Part shown: positions 43,421 through 56,100 of the stretch, piece by piece
How the letters are laid out: each line of letters begins with the position of its first letter
Numbering within the stretch: the first letter of the stretch is position 1
NCBI GenBank assembly: GCA_011634665.1
Contig: WAEK01000022.1
Coordinates: 607,501-671,500 of the forward strand
Direction of reading: 5' to 3'
DNA from: Mortierella sp. BCC40632
Lineage: Eukaryota; Mortierellomycota; Mortierellomycetes; Mortierellales; Mortierellaceae
Length of the DNA: 64,000 bases
Program-made: the position numbers and the translations under genes
The notes under the pieces: generated by a model
Databases searched by the model: none
Told to the model about the DNA's origin: nothing
The model's input: only the letters and a program-made list of their open reading frames with translations

Positions 43421-46400
43421 TTAAGATGATGGTGCAGGATCTGCGGGGGCTGTTGGCAAGGGACCTGTCGTAGGAACCTCTGAAGAAGGTGTGGGAAGAG
43501 TCACAGGAGGGGTCACAGGGGGAGTCACAGGAGGCTGAGGGTCTACTGAGGTGGGCGAAGGAGCAACCGTGATGGTGGTGGTGGCCGAAGGAGAAGGCTC
43601 GACGGGGACCGAGGGCGTGACAGTGGCGGCGGTAGTGGTCACAGAGGATACAGGGACCGTAGAAGTCACGGTTGGTGTGGCAACGACGGTGGTGTTAGTG
43701 GGCTCCACTGGTGGCGGAGGAATGACGGCACGTCCCAACTCTGAGACGGACTTGGGACCCTTAGGAAGGGTACCGTTGATACGACCCTGGACATACTCCA
43801 CAACATCACCAAAGTTGGCAGGGTTGATCTTGACAGGCATAGCAGCTTGGCCATTCACACGAAGGGTACTCCAGTCAGCCTTGGGTTGTTTCACTCCTGA
43901 CGCAAAGCGAATTGTGGGTTGCCAAGTAAAGATCATATTCAACTGTCCTTCTAGGTTTGCAGCTGCAACGACTCTCTGATAGACTGTGAGTCTTGCGGGT
44001 GCAATTGGTGTATACTCCATGATGGCAACTTTCCATGTCGCTCTCTGTGTGCCATTAGTAGTCGGGTATGCAATTTCGGTACCAATGAGACACTTGAACA
44101 AGGCGAGATTCAACAATTGTGATCCGAATTTGTCATATGTAGTGTCTTCCTCACAAAGAGCAGTGAAGGCCGCACTGTAGTAAGGGTTCTCAATATCAGC
44201 CGACATCTCAAAGACACCATCGAGTTTAGATGTAGGTGTAGATGAGATTGCAACATTCTGGTAGGGTTTGGCGCTCAAAACCTTGGGCATTCCCTTGGGG
44301 ATGACAATGCTTTGTCGGAGACCTTGAAGACCCTTGGCAAGAGCAGGGTTGGCACTGACATCGTCTCCAGGGTAGAGGTAGAGAGGTACATCATGTGTAT
44401 AAGCACCGGTGGTCAGCTCGGAATATCCGGGAGAACCTGCCACAGCAACTGTGCGTGCAACAACTCTGTTGACTCCAGGGTTGAGGACCAGCTTATCGAG
44501 GAGATTGTAGGCGGCAAAGCCTTCGGGACCCTGTGTCACACTGCCCTGCAATTTCAAGTCTCCAACCATGAGTGTCAACTTGCTTGGGTTATTGATATCA
44601 ATGACGGCAGTGATGGTAGTAGTAGTAGGGGAAGGACTGATATCGAGGATAGAGACAAGTTTCACATCCGTCAATCCTCGAAGACCATCGAGCTTAGTCT
44701 TGACATCCAACTTGATTCCATTGACCTCAACCAAGCCGAGTTTACCAAGGTTCAGCACCGACGAGGCAGTGCCTCGCAAACCAAGCTGATACTCCGTGGC
44801 CATGTTGAGATCTCCAATGAACTGAGTGTAGACATCGTGCGCATCGCTAGCGACAACAAGAGGTGCTTCCTTGGTCGTGGTCCTGACAATGTTGCCTTCT
44901 GACACTGCATCCGAAAGAGGTGTGCTCAAAGTACCAACCACACGGCCATCCTTGTCCAAGATCTCGACATTCTGGCTGAGTCCGACAATAGGAGCTCCCT
45001 TGGCGAATGGGAGGTTGGTCTGGGCACTGATGGTCGAGACCGACATGGGAGACCAGATACAAGACTCTCCACAGGCAAAGTCCATTGTCATGGCATCGAT
45101 CGTGACTCCCGCAATAGGCTCCTCGGTCAGAGGAGGGAGGCTGGTGTGGAGGGAAAGAGTCTTGATTGCTGCATCCAACCATGTCACTCCAGGAGCACCG
45201 GCTCCGTTGGCAATCAGTGGTGTGGCAATACCTCCAAGAGCATTCTGGAACAAGGCCTTCAAGATATGTCCAAGCTCCTTCGGGCCAGGAGCAATTGTCG
45301 CACTCAGAGCAAAGCTCGAGCTGCCGTGAGGAACCAAGGTCAGACCCTCAGCAACAGCTGGTCCGAGAGGAATGACCTCGTACGCAGTGTTGAACTCGGA
45401 TCGAGGGATTGTCATACCAATGGTCGAAGGGTTTTCCATCGTGGCACTGATGGTCATGTGCATACCAAGATCGTCGACATCGGTGATGATGTAGGACAAG
45501 AGCGAGAGTTTCTTGAGTCCATCAAAGCCATCCAGCGTCACCTTCTTGGTCATCTTGACTCCGGGGAGAGAGACACCCATCGAGTTGAGTACAAGACCCT
45601 CAGACGAGATGGTCCACTCGAACTTGGGGTTATTCAGAGCATAGATGTTGAACTCGGTGAAGGCTGCCAAGTCGAGGATTGTGAAGCCAACAGCCTTGAG
45701 GTCCAAGGCAGCTCCCTTGCCTGCAATCGCATTGACCGTGGGCATGGTCATCGAACCAATTGCCTTGCCGTTGTACGAGACTGTGACAGGGTTGGGGAAC
45801 AGAATCTGAGCATCCAAGGGTCCGGTCTCGGTGATGGAGCCAACAATGTCGGTCTGGAAGTTGGTCTCGCCAGGAGCCAAAATGTTGATCGAGTCGAAAG
45901 CAAGAATGGATCGCTCGACAAGGAGCTGGGCAATGGGAGTACCAACAATAGGGATCAACTTCAAGATGGTCTGGTCAGTGTTGGTAGTGACTCCTGTCTG
46001 AGCATATGGCATGGTGACCTGGTAGTCGCCAACCTTGACAGTTGTGGTCATGGTAATGTCGACAGCGAGACCAGCCATGGCCTTGAGAGTGAAGTCGGCG
46101 ACATTGAATCCTTCAAAGACGCTTGTTGGAGGGTTACCACCAGCCTGGAGGGCAAGCAAGGCATCAAAGGCTGTGGTGTCGAGACCGTTCTTGACAGCCT
46201 GAGTACGGATAAGAGTGACAAGGTCGTGAGGGTTGGTGTTCATCGACAACGATGCTGTGAGCTGACCCTGGCCAACGCTGGGGATGACAGGGGGGTCGGA
46301 GAAGGTCGAGACAACACTTCCAACAAGAATGCCGTTGTATGTGATCTGAGAGTCGATCGACAAGATGCTCATGGGAGGAACGAACGGGTTGTTGATTGTG

Positions 46401-49062
46401 ACAACTGTCTGAGCAAGTCCGTTGACAAGCGTGGTGTCCAAGACAACCAAGGATGCACTAACAAGGAGCTTCTCTTGCAATCCTGGCATCTGAGACTTGA
46501 TGTTGAGGGCTCCAAAGGCCTGAGAGAGCGAGGAGACAGCTGTGCTCGTGGCAGTTCCGACAATGCTGACCTCAGCTCCTGCTCCACTGGTGTAGAGGGT
46601 CAAGAGCTCGACACCCTCAGGAGAGGCAGAGGGGTTGATGGTCGACGAGGCTTGGATGCTGTTGGCTCCAGGGACAATGGCAAGACCTGGCATGGTCACA
46701 GTTCCGAGACGGACTCCCTTGTAGAGCAGGTCCAAGATGACATCACCAGCACTCAAGGAGATCGACGATGGGTTGACAATGACAACTCCAATGGCCATAG
46801 TCAAGGCTGTGGAAGTTCCCTCGGTGACCTGGATCTGAGTGATGGTTGGAGCAGGGTTGGCAAGGCTCTGGAGACCACTCAGCTCAGTCGAAGCATTGAA
46901 AGGAATGTTGACCAAGTTGACAGTTCCGATGGAGGTGTTGGCATAGACCGAGGCCTGTCCGACAACTGTGAAACCCAGGTTGGAACCAACAGTCAGATCC
47001 TTGTTGAAGACCTGGAAGGGTTCTTGAGAAGAGTCAGGAACAACCAAGGGAGTCTGCAACAGGTCAAAGGTCAATGTTCCGCTGGCCATGTCCGAGGTCG
47101 AGGGGTTGTAGCTCGAGTTGAGGCTGGCAATGGGGATTCCGTTGCGGTCGATGGTGAAAGCGTTGGAGACCTGAGAGAACTGGACGTTGAAGCCAAAGCC
47201 GTCAGGCAAGGCATAGTTGGCAACCACTCCGGTCGAAGTGGTCAATGGTCGGTAGGCTGTCTCAGGAGTGAAGACCAAGCCAAGAGCACCAAGGTTCAGA
47301 CCCTTGATGAGCTGGAGAGGAGAAGGACTCTGGAGAGGGAACAGTCAGCTTGAGGTTCTTGACAGCACTCGACAACCACTCGACCGAGTTTACGCCATCA
47401 GGTTTGACTTCGTAGCCGGTGCAATGGTGTCGGTGACCACATTGGCAATGTAGCGGGACATGAGGTCGGAGGTGATGGCAAGACCCTCAGGGGTGGTCTG
47501 AGGAACGAGGACTCCCTTCATGTTCAGGGTCTGAGGACCACGGACCATGGTGAGCTCGTTGGCAGAGACGTATCCCATCAAGGTGTCCTTGTAAGAGATG
47601 GCGAGTGTCATGGTACCCATGTACATTTGAATGGCGGAGGGGTTCGTGAGAGTGGTGGAGATCTCGACAATGATACCCTTGCCAGCAGGGTCATCACCGG
47701 GGAGCGAGAACTTTTCAATCTTGATACCGGTGAGACCGTTGAAAGCTAGAAGGGAGAGAGGGAGAGGGAGAGAGGGAGAGAGGGAGAGAGGCAACGAGAC
47801 AGAGAAACAGAGAGAACAGTACCATGTTGTCAGAACAATTGTCTAAAGAGGAGAAACTCCAACAAAAAGGATGAGTAGACCTCCAGACTCACCATTGACT
47901 TTGATATCCTTGCTCAGATCAAGGTCCTTGATGGTGCGGCCGAGAGCACGGACGTTCAGCTTGCCCTCAAGGTGCCATACAAAGGACTCGGCGTTCAACA
48001 TGTAGCTCGAGAACTCGGCAAAGGCTGTCTGGTTACCAACCTTGAAAGCACTCTGCAAGTTCAGTTTTCCAGAACCGCCACTATCGAAGCAAGAGACATG
48101 TGGAGAGTTAGTAAGCAAAGTAAAGGAGCTGCTGTGCCATGTCTAGGAGAGATCTCTAGTCTTTTAAGATGTACTGTATGCTGCGTGCTGTGTAAACTTA
48201 CGAGGCAGAGCTGGTGCCAGGGATGAGAGTAGTTCCGAGAACAGTTCCGTTCCAGGACACGGTCACAGGGTCAGGGAAAGAGATCTCGGCATGGAAGGGA
48301 CCAGTGTTCTCCATCTTGCCAAGCATGACAATGTCCATGGCCTCTGCAGAAGGATTTGTGATGTCCTAGAGAGGTGTTTGTAAGAGATGGAGAGAGAAAG
48401 ATGGAGAGAGGCAGAGATGGAAAGAAGCATGGTTAGGAATGAGAAATGGAGTGAAAGGCGGTTAGGAATGAGAACAGCGAGCGAGCGAGAGAGGTTTTCA
48501 GGAATCCGAGTGTTTGGACGGTTGTAGGAGAGCGAGCAAAGGGCGAGAGCGAGAGAGAGGACGAGAGAATGTAGGAGGCGTGGAGTTTGGCAAGAGAGAA
48601 AGTCAGGCAGCCTGACTGATTGACAGACTGAGAGAGAGAGACGCGTTGTAGGCGAGAGGTGAATAGTCGGTCTCCTGTACAGGCACACAGGCATAGTAGG
48701 CACAGACAGGAAAAGAAGAGTCTCTCTCTAAACATTTCTACAGGTCACGTTTCTTTTGTCTCTCCTCCTCGCTCCCCCCAACTCTGAGCACTCAAAGGGT
48801 CACATCTCTGTTCATTCCAACTTACAATCTGCGAGAGGTTGATCGAGGCCTTGTTCATCAGACCCTGTGCAATCTTGGGCATAATCACATACAGGGCCAG
48901 AATCACAGCAACTACAATGGCAATGATCAAGTTTGGAATGCAAATGATCCAGAACTTGCGCCGGCGATAGAACTTGGGACGAGCAGGCTGCTTCACGTCC
49001 TCATATTCGTCAAACTCGTCATTGTGGCGGTCGTCGTCTTCCTCACGGATGTCGAAAGCCAT
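43421..49062 (-). pseudogene. Second DUF3712-type gene copy, disrupted by an indel pair
   Basis: Same plan as the copy at 34787-40419: exons 49062-48826, 48365-48202, 48080-47893 and 47745-43421. Exons 1-3 are essentially identical in sequence. In exon 4 one G is missing at about 47420 relative to copy A and one G is extra at about 47338-47340. The ~80 bp between them is read in a shifted frame that meets a stop at 47392-47390, so translation would end at about residue 314. Downstream of the second indel the original frame resumes and stays open for about 1,285 codons to the normal stop. Everything else looks intact and constrained, so this is a very young pseudogene, a truncated membrane protein, or a sequence error. 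The C-terminal region (43840-44650) is clearly diverged from copy A. Confidence 0.75.
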
Positions 49063-52000
49063 GATGGAAGGATATAGAAATTCAAGCGAGAGACTTTAAG
49101 GAACAATAGGGTATAAGAAGGGGAGAGAGAGGGTATGAATTAAGGAGAGACGGCAGAACCGTTTGGCGTTACGGATGATGAAGAGATACTCTCGACTCTT
49201 TCAGGCAACCAGGTGAGGTGCAGAAGAGGAGATGTAAGGGTAGGAGGCGGAAGGAACCGCTAGTGCGGGTAGAGAGAGGGTGGAGGGGTGGAGCGTGGAG
49301 TGGAAGCCGACAGGGATTCAACTAAGAAAACTAGAAGAAAGGTGGGGGATGGACTGTCATTATATATGAACTGCCTTCTCCACTCAGCAGAATGATGACA
49401 ATTTTCCTCTAAGAGTAGGTTATGAGATTGGACTAGACAACAGTAAGGCAAGAGAGATGGGGGTGGAGGGAAGTGTTGTTGATGTTGGATGCAGACTTTT
49501 TGAGTGCTCTATCGTATTGGACACAAACTTTTCGCAAACACTGGACATTTCGCCCGCAGTGGGAGAGGACAGGGGACGGGGCATACGGTGCTTTAGCAAT
49601 AGAAGGTGTACAAAGACGCACGAGAGCACAATATGTGTTGCCATCAAAACCATGGAGACATGAACTCTCTACAGGCATAAATACGATAGGTAAGCGTGCA
49701 GGCTACAAACGGCGGTGGATTCATATTCTCATGCTTCGCTCCATCCTGTATGGCGCCGTCTGGTATGGGGAGTGAGCTGGAGTAGCCTATAATGTCAGTA
49801 TTGGCTATGCAATGGGCAATTCTCATCTATGGGAACTACTTAATGGACACTTCTTTTTCTTCGGCATACACGTTTGTGTGTGTTGCCGAGACTACTTGTT
49901 TTCTTCAAGAAGCGCCGAACAAACGTTTAGTCCTCGTGCTTTTTTATCACTTTGTCGTGCGCAGACAATTTCAATAGTAAAAGAATTGAGAAAGAGGGGG
50001 GAGGGCGAGATATAGAAAGTGTGAGTAAAAGAGTGAGAGCTCGAGAGACGCGGAGCTCCCATTCTTCGACCAAAGGCACAGACTCGTATGTTTGTGGGAT
50101 GACAGTACTAAGGTTCATGCTCGCTGTTTGCGCTCTCCACAGAGAGAGAAGGCGCTTTTACTCCTCTCCTGTGTTGTACATCTCTCCACGGCTTGATTTC
50201 TCGGCCTTGACAGAGGACGGGCTCAATGCCTTCGTCTTGAGCGCGCGGAAGACATTCCGCCCTTTATAAAATGAATGCGTAGACGAGAAAGTGCGAAGAC
50301 ATAAACAATGGGAGTGAGTATGGTTGCACAGACATCCTCAATTCAATTCGCCTTATTTTACGGTTCAACACCCGCCGCGTTTGCCCTTGTGGTCTGAACT
50401 GTGTACCTGAGCTGAATTTGAGGGAGTCTGACCTGTGAGCAGCTGAGGTGTTCATGCGGCCATTGATTCGACTCTCTGGTCGTCCGTCCGGCCCCTTGGC
50501 CTGTAGACTAGAGTGCAATGTGGAGTGGGCCGGTGGCAGATGAAAGTTGGTGCGAGAAGATCTTTCGAGGACTAGAACACTCCAGTATGCATTTGGGGGG
50601 ATGGAGGGAATGTAAGAATGGAGTTTGCTGGATCGACAAAGTCTCCGGTTCCAATGCTATGACCACCTCCTTCCATCATAGGGGTACTCGATGCTGTTCT
50701 ATTGTGTTGGGCAGCACATTCTAGTCTTTCCAAAAGAGCAGGGGTATTTCATGTGCTTTTCCTTTTCATTTTTGCGCCTGAGTGCAGTTGCACAACTACA
50801 GCTGTCCACAGCTTGAACAAAGAACAGAGACGATGTCAGTGGTGCTACCGGTGCTTTCGCTTCCAAGAAGGAATGTGGGAGCCATGTCCTCCCATGTGCA
50901 CAAATGAACTCGTTGCACCCCATCCCTTCCACTCTCTTATAGTATTCAGTATTCATTAGTGTCAGCGCCCGATGACTCCTGGACTGGTGAGTGAGTATGC
51001 TCTTGGGATCTTTTAAGGATACATGATGATCAAGCACAATTCCTATTCCGTCTTCAGTTCCGTTTCCGGGGTTGATGAATTAGACTCTATCCACGATTGC
51101 TCTCTCGTACACACAACAACACACGCACTAAGATCACAAAAAAACGGTAAAGATGGGATGTGCTCCCACTCCTGGATGGTCATCGACTCACTCTTCTGTT
51201 CCTTCTTCTCTCTCAGCTGCCTCCACTCATACTCTTACCCTTCATTCATTCATTCTTGCTTGCAAATGCAGTCTGTGGAGAAACAAACTCAAAGCACGAT
51301 GCATGATCAATTTCGCCGCACCCTCTTTCGGACCGAGCTACAAAAGCGGAGCCTTTTCTTTTCCACCCTTCTATGACTGAGCGACCTCTATTGTAGCCCT
51401 GTTTGCTCCCCCCCCCCTATCTTTTTTTTTCCGAAGACACTGGCGCATCCAAGTTTGTTGTTACCTCTTTTCTTAGTCCTGAGAAATAAGCGACTTTCAC
51501 TTATCTTTGTTGTCCTGGGCGCCTGTGTGCTCCTTCCAATGAAGTATCTTTTGCTGGAGAGGATCTGTGCCTCTTTGTGTCTCGTTCTTGTGCGTTTTTC
51601 TTTGGTCTATTCTTGGAGCATCACTATGCCTACTGAAAAAAAAAAAAAAAAAATGTTTAGTGGTTTTGGTCCATTGGTAGATGTTGACACACATGACAGA
51701 GAGAGCACCATTCAATGCACCTTCTCTTTCTTCCATTGCTCCAGACAGCTTTTACGATGTCACACTTTTTTCATTACTCAGCTTTTGTTCGTGCCCTTTA
51801 CACCTCATAAACTTCTTCATATTTTCAACCACTCCAATTCCTGTCTTCCCTTTGATCGACATCTTCCAAACACTCTTTTTGCTCACCGATCGAACCGCCC
51901 AAGCGGAGCAAATAGTAAAGGACCGAGAAAAATGTTCATGAAACCATAGGTGATTGCTCACGTAGATATTTCACTGGAGGTCATAGTTATGCTAGGATAC

Positions 52001-52330
52001 GGAAAAAAAAGAAGAATAAGTTGCGCATGATGGGTGGTCTTTTACTAAGAATGACAGCTGGTGGATGCATTTCATTATTTTATTTTATTTCTTCAAAGGC
52101 GAAGCGTAAACATTAAAACGTTTTTATGGTAAATTCTATGGGTTGATTTGCTTCTGACGAAGAGGAGAGGGGGGAGAGGAAAGAGTATTAGAAATTAAGC
52201 GCAGATAATCTTCACAAGGAAGTGGAAGGGGTAAAGGTGGAGTTGGAGAAGAGAGACAGCGTTTGTACCCGGTGCAAGGCACTTTCCAATCGGAAGCAAC
52301 AAAAGGGTGACTTTCCCTCGGGTTCGAGTC
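49063..52330. other. Spacer between DUF3712-type copy B and the TMEM94-type gene
   Basis: To about 50203 it is the diverged homologue of the flank 40420-41605, with a TATA-like site at 49360-49366. From 50204 to 52330 there is no supported gene: open frames are short and low in complexity. A poly(A) run lies near 51640. The last ~130 bp is presumably the TMEM94-type 3' UTR. Confidence 0.6.
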
Positions 52331-53142
52331 TTAGAGCGGAGAATGCATTCCGAGCTTGGTATTAAACTCCAGTTTGGCCAGTTTTTGTGCACGGGCGCAT
52401 TCTTTCATATCCCTAGCTTTGACAACCTCTTGAATGGGTAGGAACACAATTGGCCACAAGAATGCAATCAAGATCAACCACCAAGGCACATCCCCCACAC
52501 TATGGGGTCCACGAATAATGGAGATGATACAAAACGCGAACTGAAGAATAATGCTATTGTAGGATTAGGGGCATATAAGAAAAGAATAGTTAGAAAAAGA
52601 GAAAGAATAACAGTTTACAAAAAATGCTTTTCAAGACGATCTGGGTTCTTTGTACCTAACCACACAGGCGCCAATCCACACCCTGTTCTTCCACGGAAGG
52701 AACGATCGTAGTGGCAATGTCCGACTCATGAAGGTGGATGACATCCAGACCATATACCAGACCCAGACAATCATGGTGTAGTTTTGAGCATAGAGGAGTG
52801 CCCATTGTTCACCGTCCGACCACTGTAGCCATTCAGACCCATTTCCAAAGCTATTAAAGAGAAAGTGGTACCCTTCTTGGCCATCGTATATTTGCAAGGT
52901 ACTACAGGAAAGAAAGAAAGAAAGAACCAAAAAAAATCAACGCCAATAGTTAATGCCTTCCTTGATAGTATTGTTACTCATTTGGAAATTCACAGCAAGT
53001 GTAGGATTGTTCAATCATACTAGAGAAAGATGAAGACACACATCCCGATGGCGAGGATGAACCGCGTTAGGAAATAGATAATGAATCGTGGCAAATCTTT
53101 GAGCGGAGAAGTGTTCTTGCCTGGGAAGGTTCGCCAAATAAG

Positions 53143-53175
<33 letters not shown>

Positions 53176-56100
53176 GAGAGAATAGGAAGAACACATTAGA
53201 GGTATACTAGTCATTTGAATTTTTTTTTTTTTAAAAAAAAAAACCATGGTATCAAAGATCAGTGAACAACAGCTCTTACTTGGCATCATCACCATGGTGT
53301 CCGGCTCATGAGGAGAGAAAAAAAATGAAAGACTCATTAATGGGACGATAATCCACATCAGCCAGAGAATTTGATACCCAGTCAATGCTTGAGGAAGAAG
53401 GAAGCAATATGACACAAGGAGTAGCAGCGAAATTGACATCAACGATGCTATCATGAAGACCACACCCTAGTGTTAGAGAAAATGAATTTGGCACACATCT
53501 GAGTTAGTCCAATAAAAGAGAAGGGGAGAACAGCTAGGTCTTTTTGAAGGACGAGCTATACCTGTCGTTGAGAGTTAAGCAGACGTCGGGCTTCACGAAT
53601 GACTTGCGTCAAGGTGTAGAGACTGGTTTCGCTGTGCATCGTCAGGCCACAAGGAAGGCTATTGATCTTGGACCCAAGCGAGAATGCGGATTTTGATTCT
53701 GGAGTAGAGTGCATCCGGATTGGCTCCATCCCAACGCTAATATCGGCCTAAATCATCATTCAAAAAAAAAATAAAATAAAAATAAAAATAAAGGAAAGGA
53801 AAGCAAAAGAATGTTAGGATTCAGGGCGACGACCACGCTGATAGTGCTGATCCAATGGTCACCCAAATACACAATGGCTCACCTTTGCAAAAGAAGCAAT
53901 GTTATTGATATTAAGAGAACTACCAATGCAGCATACAACCTCTCCATAGTCCTGAAAGACCTGGATCATCTCTGTTGCAGCCTCATCCCCGCACTCTGCA
54001 AAGAGGGAAACGTGCAAAGGAATATCGTCCACCGTCTCCAAGTGGGGTCGGATGTTTTCAATACCCCTTGGCAATTGAGCCTTGATATCGTAGGACTCTA
54101 GATATCCTGTACTGGCACCATAAGGATCATCTGCCGAAGACAGAAGAATGCAGCTGTTCCAATCTGTCTCCAAACCAAGTCGATTTGCAAACGCCTTGCT
54201 CTCTCGTTCGCTAGCTGGTGAGAAGTAGACAAACCGAATTCCTGCGAGACCTAGATCCTCAATAAAATCACATACATTCTACAAAGAATCTCTGTTAGTC
54301 ACATTGCGTTAAAAGGAATTATGGAGATCATTACTGTAAATGCAGTTCACATACTGTTTTGGGTTGATGTGCTAATGTAGTCATGCCGAGGAATATTTGC
54401 CCCTGAACGGCTTCTTCACAAAATTCCTGTGAGTCGATGGGTGCTTGTGATTCCACCATCTCATCTTCGGCCCTTTGAAGATCCATTTCGCGGAGCTTAC
54501 GCCATCTTGGTAGCGGCCCTGTCTCTGCTTTAGATGATGATAGCGCCGACTCCTCTACTGATGAACCATATTGAGGTTGCTCGTCCTGGTCACTCTCATC
54601 CCCAGGCACATCAATGACAATATTGACAGGGTCTGGCAAGGTTCTGATATCAATCTTGGCAATACTTTGGCGCATAAGAGATTGTGGTGTCGCCGGTCCA
54701 ATCTCCTGAATTTGGTCTTGCTCATGGTCATCATTCCATTGATAACTACTGTCTTTTTTCTCCTCGGTATCTGTGTCTCCAGTTAACCTAACTGGCAACG
54801 TGATATATCCTGCGAGATTTGGATCAAAACCAGCATTTTGCTGCTCTTCACTGATGGCTATGGGCCGGTAGGCATACGCCACACATTGTAAATCATTCAC
54901 CACCGCTGTCTGGTAAAAGTCCGAGATCTTCTTCAACATCTATTCCAACAAAGCAGGTAAAAAAAAAAAAAAAAAAGACCTATGGGTTAGCTGAGCGGTC
55001 GATAAAACCGAGTCGTTCGCACTCGTGAGAAAAAGGTCGGATGTTGTAATTACCACGTCGTCTAACTCTCTGAGGCCGGCACCATCCCAGTACTCAGTTG
55101 AGCACTCGACTACACACTCTACATGTCCATCTGTGAGTACCATGTAGCTGTCGCCGGACTTTTCATGGTATATTGTGCTGAGCATGGTTGGGATCTCGTA
55201 GTTGGCCATTTTTCCAAAATTCAGGGATGTCATTGGTAGGAAGGGGTGGAAGCACATAATCTCCTTTTGGAGGGTGAAAGGATATAGTGCCTCTTTTGTA
55301 AAGCCAATCTCCTTGCCTAACCGACAAAGGCACGTCTGCTGAGCAGGGCGAGTTCTGGTGTGGATATGTAAGTTATTGCATTTGCGATGTGCTTCTCGTC
55401 TCCTCATTGCTGAGAGAGAGCCACAGTTGGTGTTGAGAAGTTGATTGAGGCCAATAGGTTTGAGAGACTGAATATATGTCTCCCAATCTTTATCCTCAAA
55501 GCGAAGACCATTGTTCATCGAGACATCCTCCAAAACATCCAATATTGCGACTTCATCATCCTGGGTTGCGATAAAGACTTGGTCGACAGCTGGGAAGGCT
55601 GTGGCAATAATACCTTCCTTGTCAATACTGCAGATGACTGTAACGCCTCCCAAGCTCTCTACAAGATTGGTGCTTCGTGTCAATCCATCATCAAACTCCT
55701 GGTCACTGTCACCCCATTTAGTCAGCAGTCTCCAGAATCGGCGCCAGACCTCACTTCGATCAATTACAACATTCTTTGTAGGAGGTGGGGCTTCAACATC
55801 AAACTCATCCACATCATTTTCGTCCTCGAATTCTGTTTTCGAAATTTGTAGAGTGTTGAACAGGACCAAGATCGTCGAGTTGGTAAAGGCCTTGGATATC
55901 TGCATCAGCGTTGGGAGTGACAGTGGAAGGAGCGGCAGAGCAGCGTACACTGGAAGGACGAGCAACTGTTCAACTCCTTGGCTAGCATGGTCAAGCTGGA
56001 GGACCTCTTTTAGAACATAGCGCAAAAGATTGATGATAAAGGCTAGTATCGCAATAGTCACAAGGACCTTGCAGAAGATGATTCGGTTGATGACAGTCAA

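Larger units (their letters stand above)
41606..50203 (+). repeat. Tandem duplication unit B
   Basis: Direct repeat of 33625-41605, with about 660 bp extra near its left end. The junction is at about 41600-41612, where unit A flank (ccacagctcgattctcg, compare 50186) meets a stretch matching LRRC40 exon 4 (aattgaatctcttg, compare 33655). Confidence 0.8.

Noticed and set aside
45146..47353. 735-codon plus-strand open frame opposite the DUF3712-type copy B (and a 424-codon one at 37838-39112 opposite copy A)
   Set aside because: Antisense shadow of a codon-biased coding exon. The composition is Asp/Gly/Arg-rich without family features, and the minus frame has clear protein structure and matching introns.
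53221..53245. Poly(T) followed by poly(A), looking like a hairpin terminator
   Set aside because: It lies inside an intron of the TMEM94-type gene and is best explained as homopolymer expansion.
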